Made by a program: the position numbers and the translations under genes. Shown one piece after another: positions 13,395 through 25,900 of a stretch of DNA of 60,000 nucleotides. Under the pieces are notes generated by a model. That model worked only from the letters and a program-made list of their open reading frames with translations. It searched no databases and was not told the origin of the DNA. How positions within the stretch are numbered: the stretch's first letter is position 1; the number at the start of each line of letters is the position of its first letter. The DNA is from Nymphaea colorata (Eukaryota; Streptophyta; Magnoliopsida; Nymphaeales; Nymphaeaceae): positions 14,744,106-14,804,105 of the forward strand of contig NC_045141.1 of assembly GCF_008831285.2 (NCBI RefSeq). Reading direction: 5' to 3'.

Positions 13395-13845
13395 ATGTCA
13401 ATGGATGAGATTCGAATAAGATGTACCATTTTCCATATCGAATTCATCGGATATTCACATATTCAGATTCAATCTTTAAAACGGAAATCAGTAGGGATGT
13501 CAATGGATGACATTCGAATCGGATGTACCATTTCTTTCTTCGGATTCAGTAAGATTGAAGAAAAGTTTACGCTACATCTGAATCCAATTTTTTAATTCAC
13601 AATCAGATTCCAACTTTATTGTGGACATCAGATTTTAAAGACACAACTGAATGTGAACCACATTATGATCTGTTCATAACCAACTTTTAAGTTGTGTGGG
13701 TATTAGATATAGGACATTTATTAGAAATGAAATCGGATCAAAAATTTTATTTAAAAATAAATATGAATCCAATGATATGTTATTTCTTAAATCCTAATTC
13801 GATCATATCTCTTTCTTAAATCCGAATCCAATCCAACTCCTTAAT
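13395..13845. repeat. Degenerate MITE-like element related to the one at 259-708
   Basis: The left end has GTCAATGGATGAGATTCGAAT. A second, nearly identical left-end segment (GTCAATGGATGACATTCGAAT) lies about 100 bases inside it. The right end has ATCCGAATCCAATCC in inverted orientation. The word content matches the element at 259-708. The nested left end suggests an internal tandem duplication. Confidence 0.4.
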
Positions 13846-14460
13846 TGCATCTTAATTTTTTTTTTTCATGTCCAACACTTTTGAAGCCTTTCAATCACAT
13901 CCAAGCTCTAATTCTTTAGAAGAAAGCATGTCACACAGAATTGCACCTTTGACAATGTAAAACAATACTGCTTGGACCATAACTTTTCTTGATGGTGCAT
14001 TCATTATCATCAAGTCATGGTAGCATATGCACATTTTATGTGAATAATTTTGGTGCATTATCTTTTTGCCAAATTTATGTGCCTAAGTTCAAGTTTTCAA
14101 ATAAAAAATGTATTACTTTCTTCCTCTTTTTTTCAAGAGGTAATGAAGTTAGGCCTTCACAATGATGCCCAAATTTCATATATATCTGACTCGGGGCTTT
14201 ATGGCCCATGTCCTTGAAAAAGGATTGAATTGATTAGGTTTATGTGTATCTCTAATTTGTTATCCTTTTGTCTGGTGGATGGTGTGGTCCCTTTCATTCA
14301 TATTGATAACAACACAATTGACTAGAAATCAAATAGCAATAGGCTGCCAGGCAAGAGGTTTGTCCTCACACAGTATTTTATTTGAAAGAGTACCAAAGGA
14401 TCTTGAAAGAGTGGACAACTTTATTAAAGGCATTTCTGTGGGTGCTACTCCTTTGGTATA

Positions 14461-14912
14461 ATGCCCCACTTTGAAAAGTTTAGTTTCACATTGAAGACTG
14501 TACGAGATCTTCAAGAACTTATAAAAGAGGTTATTAATTGATTGGTTTTATTGGTTCACAACATTTTCTAGGCTGATACCGAGAGGGTAGTTGGGATCCA
14601 TTGGATTAGGGGCCCAAGCCTGGTGTGGGAGTGCGTTGGGTCGTTTCAGCAATATTAGAATACAGTTCAACAATAAGAATTGAGGTCCCACATGTGCGTA
14701 CTTGTGTGCCTTGAAGGCGGTAGATTGTGCCACCCATCTTTGAAAAGTTTATTTCCGTATTGGAAATTGCGATAGATCTTCAATGGTTTATAAAAAGATG
14801 TGGTTATGTGGTTGGTTCTCTTGGATCCTAGGCTTTTTCAATCTGCAACCAAAACTACAAAGAAGACAGACTGGGATTTGTTGCACTAGAGACCCAAGCT
14901 CAATGTGGGAGT
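14461..14912. repeat. Two-copy direct repeat, about 170-180 bases per copy
   Basis: Copy 1 (14,461-14,631) and copy 2 (about 14,730-14,912) share, in the same order, TTTGAAAAGTTTA, AGATCTTCAA, TTATAAAA, TAGGCT, CTGGGAT or TTGGGAT, CCCAAGC and TGTGGGAG. They are moderately diverged. The pattern of short CCCAC/GTGGGA words around a TATA-like TTATAAAA is widespread in plant genomes. I cannot assign a class or function. Confidence 0.55.
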
Positions 14913-15604
14913 AGGTCAGCATCTAGCCTGCAAATAGTAGCCATTTCATCTAGATGAGAGAGAGAGAGAGAGTATTACTTCTCTAGACCAAACCCTAACA
15001 TGGAATTCATAGATACTTATCTCAGCCATTCAATGAAACCCTTTGTTGGGACATTTCAAAAACGAAGGAAAGCAAAAGGAAAATGAAAAGAAGAACACTA
15101 ATTGCACCATTTTTTTGAAAGATGCTCTCCAAAGCATCTAAATGAAGTGGACATGGTTGTGGTGATCACTTCTCCTGAAACCAGTACCCCACCAACTAGC
15201 TAAAAACTAAAAAAAATCTGAAAATTGAATCCCATTTGAAGTAGAATAATTTTAAGAGGCATAGCGTAGCTGGACAAGTTAGTGACATAGGAAAAAATGT
15301 ACATCCCAGGCCCCTAGGCACTATAACCTTGTACTATATGACATGGAGATGAAAGTGTAATTTCCTTGCTAAGCACCGACGTAGCCCTATATCTTCCAGG
15401 TAATAGGAAAAAAAATGAGGGGTACAAGGGGGGGTCAGCTCTCGCTTGGGTGGTGAAGTTTTTTCCCACTCACCCAAATATAGGGTGTGAACATTGTTTT
15501 TAACAATTAGACATCTGCTATACATAATGGCGATCTATCTCTACACTATTCAAAGGACATAAATCCAATGATGGTGTTCACATCTTTCCAGATATTCTCT
15601 GGCT

Positions 15605-15838
15605 TTGGTGACTGTGTGTGTATGTGTGCATGCACGGCTTCCAATGTGCATGCATGAGCTGAAGAAATTGCTTGAATGGGCGTTGGTCCAGGTGATAGGA
15701 GATAACTTCAACTACAAGCCTTTGCACATTTTCATGGCATTCCAGTGGTTCGTCCCCATCATTCAATTTGCAGTTCAATTCAATGGATGTTTTCTTGTGC
15801 TTTGCTTCGATTTTAATTTCCAAATTACTTTTATGTGA
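15605..15838. other. Conserved block downstream of transporter copy A
   Basis: About 230 bases are open on both strands and closely match 34,530-34,735 in unit 2. The plus frame reads LKKLLEWALVQVIGDNFNYK and then a Phe/Leu-rich stretch; the minus frame reads LECHENVQRLVVEVISYHL. Neither matches a family I know, no splice partners are evident, and the two units differ at both synonymous and replacement positions. Since the whole unit is duplicated, the similarity alone does not show constraint. It could be an exon remnant. Confidence 0.25.
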
Positions 15839-15971
15839 TCAGGTGCATACTTCATCAACTAAGTTCTTTAGGGCAAGCCCATTGCCTGAAATACTTTTTT
15901 GGGCAGCCTTTCCCTGAAGAAAATGTTCATAAAAACCATTTCTTTGTTCTTTAGGGCATGTACAGCAGAAT

Positions 15972-16002
<31 letters not shown>

Positions 16003-16539
16003 AACACAAAAAAATCAAAGTGAAAGCAACAAGTGACATAAATAAAAACGTTATATTTTAATACCAGTAACACTAAAAGACATTAAAAACTGAGTTAGAA
16101 AAAATTAAACCAAATAAAATTAAGTAGTTTATGTCAACTTTCGAGATAAAAAATACCCAAGTGTCCAAATAACCACTTGTCCAAATAGCCATTTGAGCTT
16201 GCAAACCAAAGAGGTCCATTTCCAACACTAGATCTAAAAGCAAAATCCATGTCTAACTCAGTTTACCTTCCTTAGCCATATCCCAATTGAACTGAAAAAC
16301 CGGACAAGCTAGGTGAAGTAGAGGGCAAACCCTAATCAGATTTAAAAATGAAATCTAGTTCAAATTTAGGGAGATCTAAGTGTCGCTCTTGAAGCAGATA
16401 ACTTGTGAAGTGAGCGCACAATCCAATCAAATACAGAAACAGATTCAGATACGCATAGGGTCAGTTCAGCTATAAGTTTTAGATACCATTTAGGAGAGGG
16501 AATAAAACAAAAAGTTAGGTCCGATCTAATTTGTTCTAT

Positions 16540-16710
16540 TTTTTAACATCTGACAACTGCCCACCAGGTTAGGAGATTGAACTTGAGACCTCCAAGCTGA
16601 AGGTGTGCAAGAGTTCGATATCCATAGATGATTAAGGGAGCCTCTACCAGATCCCAGCCTCCGAATCAATAGCTGTCCTGTTTCCCAAACCAACAAAAAG
16701 ATTAGATGCA
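16540..16710 (-). repeat. SINE-like segment (candidate)
   Basis: On the minus strand it reads GGAGGTCTCAAGTTCAATCTC, resembling the B-box region of plant tRNA-derived SINEs. The matching segment in unit 2 is about 35,850-36,030, so it predates the duplication. I could not define both ends or a poly-A or T tail. Confidence 0.25.
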
Positions 16711-16982
16711 ATCCGCCATAGGCTGTGCACTTGCATTATCTATATTCTGAAATCAACCATAAACTGATTATAATATATATTAAGAATTCACGGATCAAGA
16801 GAACCAAGTCAACAAACCAAAAGAGGATAATAGAAAAAACAAAATGAAAATAAAGCTGAGGATGAACAGAAAGTACAAATTGCAATTATGTAAACATTGA
16901 TGAGAACCATCTCCATTTCCTCAGGCCCGTGACTTGGGAATCAACCATCCTCGGTACTTTCTGACTGCATAAACTGTTGGAG

Positions 16983-19900
16983 TTATCTTCCCAAAGAAGC
17001 ATGTTTGTGTCTGTGGTCCTCATTGGACTGTTCAACATCCTCAATGACCATATAATTTGATTTGTCTTGGGCTTGAGTAGACTGCGATGCTTTTTGAGGT
17101 CGGCTCTTTAGAAAGCTTTTCGAATATAGAGACCCAAATACGATACCCTGTTTGAGCACAAGTAAGGTTATTGTGCTTCCTATAGTACTGGAAAGGTATT
17201 CTATCAATTCCTTGAGAGGGAAAGGATAATACTCACAGCACCAGCCATCTGTTCCCAACTCAAGGGATGTCCAAACCAAACACAAGATAACAAGATGCTC
17301 ACCAACTGCAGTTTGATAAAAGGAGCACCTCAAAAGACCAGATTTTGAGAATCTACAAATAAGATTCAATTGGACAAAAACTTCCACACCTGTCTTGTCG
17401 TCATAATCGTCGCAAATGTTAAAGCCCCAAACGTGCGGATTGTGTAGGAAATGAAGAACTGGCTAAGTGTTGCTACCTACACATTCAGCCATCAGTTAGC
17501 TACCAAAGATTAACATGCTACACTAAGCATGAAATTATGCACTTTAAATGCCAGAGACCAACAGATTGGAGGTTTGAATCTTACTGTAGAGAGCAGTATA
17601 ACATCAAGGAGACAATCTCTGTGACGGTACACAAAATCTACGGCCAGCAGAAGATGGCCTTGCATGATGAGCCCTGAAACGAGCAAGACAATGAAGTCCA
17701 CAAAATTCATAAGCTAGAGGAACATAGTGCTTTCTCCTGTAACAGCTATGGTTATGCAGACCAAAATGAACTAGTTTAAATTCTAAGCATTAAAACGTGA
17801 TGCCTTCCTTTGTTCTATAAAGGTGAACAGAAGAACAGAAACCCATGATTCCAGACTCAAATGATAATGACATCTTGCTGTCTACAAGACACTAGGGACT
17901 GAAAATAATAATAATCTCTCAATTTGCTTCTGGTCTCTTTCCTTCAATCATTAGTAAGTATGAAGTATCCCTGTCCCCTAGTTCCTTTTCATAGAGATAA
18001 TCAAACTGCCAAACTCATTGCCCAAAACCTAGAGTTCCATGGGTGAGCAAAGCACATTGAAATTGATTGTCAGTTGACAAGGGAAAACATGCTTGAATTT
18101 TACTATCCTCTCACATACATCACTCTTGAGATGCAGTCAGCACCATGTCATTATGTGTTCACAGAAGTCTACCTGCTTCCAAGATTCAGGACTTCATGGA
18201 CAAGGTTGGCATGGTCAAAATTATGTCATCTCAACCTGGAGGGGAGCATGGAAATAAAATATGTTGTGTTACTCGAATGTATGATATGTGTAACTTTAGG
18301 TCAGTGCTTTGATAATGGTTGACAATTTCTGTTTAGTTCACTTGCTGCTACTATAATACACAGTAATTGGAAGCATTGTATTAGGCCATTTTCAGAACTA
18401 CAACCTACGAAAAGGGTTGACCCTTTCATGCTGCAATAAGAATGCTGAGTCTAGTGTGCCATCTTCCCCTTCATTCTCTCTCTTCTTTTGTTCTGATAAG
18501 TTATAAGGTCAAATGTATAAGCAGGGAAATTAGTATAGATTAAATTGATATTTCATCAGTACTTTGGCAATGGTGTATGACATCACTCTAGTTAATGTCT
18601 TATGCACCCAAATATCATTCATTTTCTGTCCCCATTTACACCTATTTCTTTCCAGAAAATAAAAGGATCCTTTCTGCAAAACGACCTTGAGAATAAAAGC
18701 AATTTCATGCACATGCACATGATAAATAAGATAGAACACCATATCTAAAACTAAAGAAAGAATACAAGATAATAGATAATAAAAACTAGATAGTAATACC
18801 ATGGAAATGAAAGAAAAGGTATAGCATCAGTGACTCACCACTTAAGCTAAGAATACATGAGCATAATGTAGTATAGAATATTTGGTTGTAAATTTCCATA
18901 TTATAGCCCTTAAAAAGCTTGTCTTGGAATGTGCTGGTAAATCCATCAAACCTGTGAAAGCATACAACAAAGGCCCCATGTTAAAAAAGTTGGATGGTTT
19001 GATTATGTTAAAGATTGGTGGATCAATAAGGCATAAGTTCAGAGTTCAGATTTATTAAAAGATGAAGAAATAAATAATTGAATTTTTATAAACCTTAACA
19101 AGTTCTGAGGTACAATTATATAAACAACAGAATTAGAACTGCCCAATACCAATATAGGAGGAAACAGGAACATCAGGATCTGCACACCTAGATAAAGCAT
19201 GTATGACCAATAATGTGCCCCATCCACATTCCTGAAGGAAGAAATGCATTTCAAGATTGATGACCAGTGTAAGAAAGAAAACCAGTTTCCAACTTTCCAA
19301 CCCAATAACTCCATGAGCCAATCTCCAATTTCTTCCATTTAGTGGGAAACAACCATTCCGTTGATTATTTTAAATTGTGATTACTCAGTGCACTCTATAT
19401 GGAAGTGTTCAGTCATCAAAACTAGACCACAAGAGCTTTTCCTGAGTCTTCCGAACTTCTTAACCTAGCACCCTACTTCCATTGGGATGACAAGTCCTAT
19501 TTATTGGAGGAAAAGAATTACCCCTCACAAAGAGAAAAGGAAGAAAATATATAACCTGTGCTAACCATTTAAAAAATTTGAGCATCAAAATAACTTCAAA
19601 ACCTTCAACTAGGTCAACTGATACTTCTTCCTAACGCTTATCATTCACCTCATTGAGAATTTGGGATGTGCAGGTATATTTATTTGTTATTTTTTTCACC
19701 CTAAGCACTGCCAATAAAATCATCATGCGACTGTCCATCCGATGATAGTTGGAGAAGGCAAATCAAGAAAGGAAAAAAAGGCAAAACCTTTAAACACAAA
19801 AATGAGCCTAGGAAGAGGTCTGTGCCCAAGTTTTGCATACATTTAGAAAAGAATTGCATTAACAAAGAAACCTGAGAACATGCACAATCCCTTGATGTCA

Positions 19901-22900
19901 CCAACCAAACAGTCCGAGACCCTGAAATGTGACTGCATTACTTGTTTCAGGCCTTAAGCATCAGCATATCAAGATAATTACTAGAGTTTCAACAGTTTAA
20001 ACTTTAAACGCTCTTCTTCATTCTCAAAAACTAAACAGCAAAAACACGAAGCAGTAACTTGTTCACAAAACTTCAGTGGCCATATAGTTATTATGATCAA
20101 AGAGATATGATTTTTTCAAGTTTCAACATCTTACTGATTTGTTAAGATTGGTCAAACGGAAAACAAGTTTAAATAGACAAACAAGAATACAAAATGTACC
20201 CGAGATAGCCCATCATGAGAGTTACACCCCAAACTGTGCTCTCTCTTCCTGAGCTGTATGGATTAATGTCTCCCCCTGCCTGCACCAACAAAAAAAGGTA
20301 AGGAGATTTTCTCCATTTTTGCTCCTCCAAACCAATAACTTGACAATTGTTATAACTAATTTGATTTTTCTTTTTCAAATCTTTTCTTATGAACGGCAAA
20401 TGAACCATCCGATTAGTAACTGACAAGATTTCTTGCCAATAGAAACCTGAGAACATTTGTGACCATAGTTTCAATTACTATCTGGAGATGTTGTAAATTA
20501 AAGATCTCCGGGAAACCAATAAACTAAAAAAAGAAGAAGTTGATTAAAATGGCCTAAGCAATTTCCTCATGTTGACTATATGGACATAGAAGTGGAGGAT
20601 AGTTAGTACAAAAGGCAAATAAGAACAAAAACAACATTAATGCAAAGAATGCACATAACCCAGGAGTGTCCATGCAACCTCCTATGGAAAGACATTCCAT
20701 GCAAAATTATAGAGAGAACATGGCTGCAATCAAAACCATTCCACGACTAACATAATCCACCAGCCCAGTCTGCAAACTTCTAGTGAAAATGCTGCTGCTT
20801 TTGAAGTGATATCCTTGACATTGGACGTAGAAACAATTAGGTCAAATAAACAAATATGCAAACATGAACAAACATGGGAAATGAAACTTAAGCCTTTGTC
20901 ACAGAATGGAATAGAACTCCACTGGTTCCTCATAAACATTTTGCTAATCTAACAGTCCTGTATAGCAATAAGAAGCCAATTTTATTCAAGTCCACATGCA
21001 ACAAATGACTCAACTTCACAATGAAATCAGATATGGGAGAAAACTTCTGACCGAACAGCTTGAGCTGTTCATTTGATTGTTCTGGGATTGGGATGAGATG
21101 GAGTATATAGAATAAATGGCCAGTCTTAAAACCATAGCCACAAATTTCTTTCTATTGGTGAGATTTTTCTCAGGTATTTTTTGCCAAAATCTTTTTTTTT
21201 TTTTTGCAAAAAATCTCTCGAAAGATTTAGAATAAAAAATAAAAAATCAAAATGTTATATAAAAATATAAATGAGAAACTTATAAGAAGACATAAAAAAG
21301 TACCCAGTTAAAATGATAAAAATGATAAAGTAATAAGCATTACATTGTATCTAGGAGGTAACATTAAATACCAAAAACAGGAAGAAATAAAAAAATGAGA
21401 CAAAAGTAGAAAAAAATGAAAACAGAAAATAAAATAAAAAATAAATAAATCGCAACAAATTATTTTTTAATGTTTTTTCAAAATATTGCTATTTTTCTCT
21501 TTCTTCATTTTTTCGTTAATATCATGAATTTTCAAAAATATCACACTATCTGTGGCTATGCTTTAAACAAGGGCATTTCAGTTAATCACAAATTCACAAT
21601 AGCAAGGGGAACTATTTCACACCCATAAGAATCTTTTCCAGAAGTCATCAATAATCACCACTCAACCGAAAAAATGGAATGATGGTTTCAATATAATCAC
21701 GAATAAGGTCACTTTTTCACAATCACAAGTGATTTGAGCTATAACAGCCGTCTAAAATCATCATCCAAAGAAAACTTTTAGCTAGAAACAGATGTCTGAA
21801 CCTTAAGGGTGGGTATCGAGCCGGCTGGGCCAGCCCGGTAAAGTCCGGCCCGATCGGGCCTGTCGGGCCGGTCAGCCCGGCCCGATAGCCCGGTTCTCGG
21901 CCCGGCCCATTTAAAAATAAAAAATAATTTTTAATTATAAAAATAATTTTTTTAAAATACAAAATATATTTGTTAATAATAAATATATATTATTAAAACA
22001 AAAAAATAAAAAAAAATATTTTTTAATCCTAAACGGGCTGAATGGAGCCGGGCCAGCCCGGCGGCCGCCCGGCCCGACGCCCAGGCCTACAGTGAACCTG
22101 CAGAAATATGAATTTGCCTATAATTACCGGATACAGAATGAAAAGTGTACATCCAACAGTCACTAACACAGCCAATAGATATTCCTGCATGTTATATCGC
22201 TTTTGCATAATGAATGTACCCCAAACCTGCAAGACCAAAGTTAAGATCAGTAAAAGAATGTTACTTTCCTGATAAAAAAGCAAAAAATAAAATTGTCAAT
22301 AATAATTGCAGAACTTCAAACATACTTATGTGACTGTGATCCATATAGAGCGAAAGCAAGTACAACAGTGTACATGTTTATGAGTCCATGACATAGCCAC
22401 AAATACCAATAAAATTTTGAAAATACTGTGATTTTATAGAAAAAAAAGAAGGCTTTTTACTGTACTCTTTTGTGTTGTTTAAGACACTAAAGCTACTTTG
22501 AACATAATGACAATTTTTCGAAAAAAAATGGTGGAAAATTCACAATTCATAATTTTTTTCTGTTATTATTCATATATTTTTTTATTTAAAAAAATCCACA
22601 AAAAAGCAAGAGAAAAACTTCCTGAGAATGATATTTGTGACTGATTTATGAACTACATAAAGAAAATGCACTCCTGATCAGCAAAGCTGATTCTTCAATC
22701 GCCAATTAAAGTAAAACCAGTACACATAACGTGCAGATACAGTCAGCAATATTATCATCACATTTTTTTTCCTACAAGAGATTGATGGAACAGATTCAAG
22801 AAAGGCAGTCAGCCACGGCTTCATAAGTGGAGCCAAGAAGAGTGTCTTGATAAGTTTCTATCCATATCAACTTTCTGAAGGCATTACGCTCAGATGTCTG

Positions 22901-25900
22901 TGTCCATTACAGGAGCATGGCAAGCTTTTTCCACCCTATACCTTATGGGCCCAAAACTGACTTTGTTTGATGAGAGGTTGGAGTCTGGTACACAACAACT
23001 CAATGGAAATTGTGCCTGAAAGGAATGGATGAATGCTAAGACTAACTTTAGCATTCATGCCTTCACCACTTCCCTTACGTCTGGCACCAGTGAGAGACTA
23101 ACAGTATGAAATCTAATAGGAACTTACAAAATGCATGTTCAGGGAGAACAGTTTTATTTTTTCTCTCTTCCATGGTTTCAAACTCATTTTTCTCTTTTGC
23201 ATTATTTTTTGAGTTTTTTCCTTCCATTCTCTAGGTATTCTTCTTCTTCTTCTTCCTTTTTAACCCTTCCAATTCTGCTCTGAAATTAAATAGCCTTTAA
23301 ACCTCTAATTTCTTTTCACAGGAGTAACTATGCTCCCAGCATCAATACGACAATTACAGATTTCCTATACAAGTGTCAGTCACTTAAAGTGGATTCCACA
23401 TACGTTTCAAGCAGAATATCAAGTATTTATTCAACATTTGTAATAGGAAATAGATAAACCATTCATCAAATTAGTGTAGAATCAAATAAATAATCATCCC
23501 TTCTGTATGAATACAAAAAATGCAAAAGTAAATGTAGGTAAATTGTGTAAGAAAACCACAGTTCCAGTTGTGCTTGTTAAAAAATATCATAATAATCCAA
23601 TCCAAGGCTCCAGCAATTCAAGAGGCCCTTAACAATGAAAATTTGAATTAGGTTACAGCTTTAAAAGAGCAAGTGGAAATTACTTAAGATTTCATAACTC
23701 ATTTAAGTTACTTGGCTATCTCATGCATCTTTTTATCTCTTTCTCACCTATGTCACATGGGTGCAGGGTGCGGGTGTGGGATATAAAAGTTTTTTTTTAA
23801 AAAAGTGGTGTGGTTGCAGCAAATATATATACATATATATGTATAATATGTTATATTGCTGGTTAACTGTTTAATAGCCTTATTTATCTATATTACATTT
23901 AAGTCATTATAAACTTTTTGTATTAGGGTTAGTTTAGTCAAGTGTGCATTTAAAATGGTCAGTTTTGGCCCAGTTCTACTTACCACATTGGACATGCTGT
24001 GTCGGAAAAGCACCAGCTTCGACAAGTGTGCAGCAGCTGTTTAGGCAGGCACACCCAAGTGACATAGTGCCAACTTCTTTTAGAGCATTCTAACGGCTGC
24101 AAATTACTCACTGAAACTAGGATGGCTATTCCAGATCTATAAAACTCACCAGAAACCCAGATCATTGGCCATCCTATCCATTTGACAGAGGCCCTTCTCA
24201 TATCTCAGTCTCTTCAGGCTTTAATGCCCATTTCAAAGTAATTTCCAGGTGAGAAAAGAAGAAGCAAGAAAATAAAGCCTAGTGGTTGCTTCCACGGTTC
24301 CACCATTCAGCATATCAACAAGCTCTTTAGTGAGGTAGGTATTCATAAGAAATGAAAAATTGTTAAAGGGTCTAAGGATGTACTCAAAATGTGGCATGGG
24401 AAAGAAAACAAAAAGCATCAAGTACTCCCTATTCAAACTTCACTGCTACATTCTGCCCCTAACAGAAAGATAAACATGCATTAACAGCATTGCAGCAGTA
24501 TCCGATGGGAACTTACCTTAATAACTACAATTAGAGACTTGTTGAGAATGCTCACAATGAAAATTCTTGCTATATTCTCTCAAGTTGCATCACAATACAG
24601 AAAATCAAGAAACAAAAGGGCAACAAAAACCAACAAAAAAATATTCTTTCGAGGAATAAACTAGAGTGACCTCAGATGAACTTCATAGTTGAAAGTTGAG
24701 ACTAATGTCATAAGGCGTACTATAACACATATCAGTCGGGCTGACCTACATGCCATACCATAAGTTCATAACATATTGTAAATTCATAATGTACCATAAA
24801 TGTATTATAAATTTTTTAATTCACAAAAAAGTAAGAAAAATCAAACAATAGAAAAAAGTGAGAAAAAATATCAGGAAAAATCATGAAAAAATGTTCTATA
24901 TAAAAAATTCATCACATACATAATGTTCATAATTCATAATTCATAAGCCATAATATGTTAACAATATATTAAGAAAATAAAATAAATATTTTCATAAAAC
25001 AAATAAAAACCTAGGGTAAACTTTTGAAAACAATAGAAATATACAATAAAACATCAAGATATAGTGTACCTTTTTGTAGAAGAAGAAACACAAAAGCCCT
25101 CTTTTTCCAAACAAATAGGTTTCCCACAAGCAAATCTCCCTTCAAACCGGCAGTTTCTCTCTCAAATCGATGATTTATTGGAAATTTCTCCCTAAAACGA
25201 CCAAAAACTCTCTTTCTCTCTCTCAAAGCTCTTATAAATATTAGAAATGAAAGGGGCAAAGGGTTTTATAAAAGAAATAAATCAAAAGGGGCATCATGCC
25301 CCCCTTTTCTAAATATTGCACCATATCTTATGATAGGAGTAATTTCAGTTGGATTGTACAATATAGCAGACGTATCATATGATATGAACAATACATCTTT
25401 TGCACATGTTGTATCATAGGTATATTATACCTTTATACGATATGTATCACATGACATGCCTCCTTATCATACAATACAGATAACACTGATTGAAGCAACT
25501 CAAAATTAATACTAAAATAAAAAAGTGTGAGTGCACAAATAGGTGTCAGCACAATTATGAAATAAAACATGATCAATTAACATCTGATGAATAATAACAA
25601 AAAATGACTTCATCCGACACAGTAATAAGGGCTTCTTACCATCACAGGTATCATCTTGGCACATTTTGCTAGGGTTTGAACAGGGAAGCTGACATATTTA
25701 AGAGCCTGCCACAATCATTTCATAGTCACCACAACATTAAATTACTAGCTATTAGTTGCTTATAGGAAAACTGCAAAAAGAAGATGTGTCACCTCATATT
25801 GGCATGTTGTTGTCAAGATGTTTGATACAGACACAGCACAATACTTATATAGTGGAGCCACAGGATCCAGGGCCTTTTTGTTAACCTGTAAAACAAAGAA

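Noticed and set aside
14461-14560. snRNA-type promoter (TCCCACATCG element plus TATA)
   Set aside because: The match to the upstream sequence element is poor and no U-snRNA follows.
23950-24100. Retroelement-like phrase (TGTGTCGGAAAAGCACC ... CACACCCAAGTGACATAG)
   Set aside because: It resembles a widespread plant repeat but has no ends or frame that I can define.
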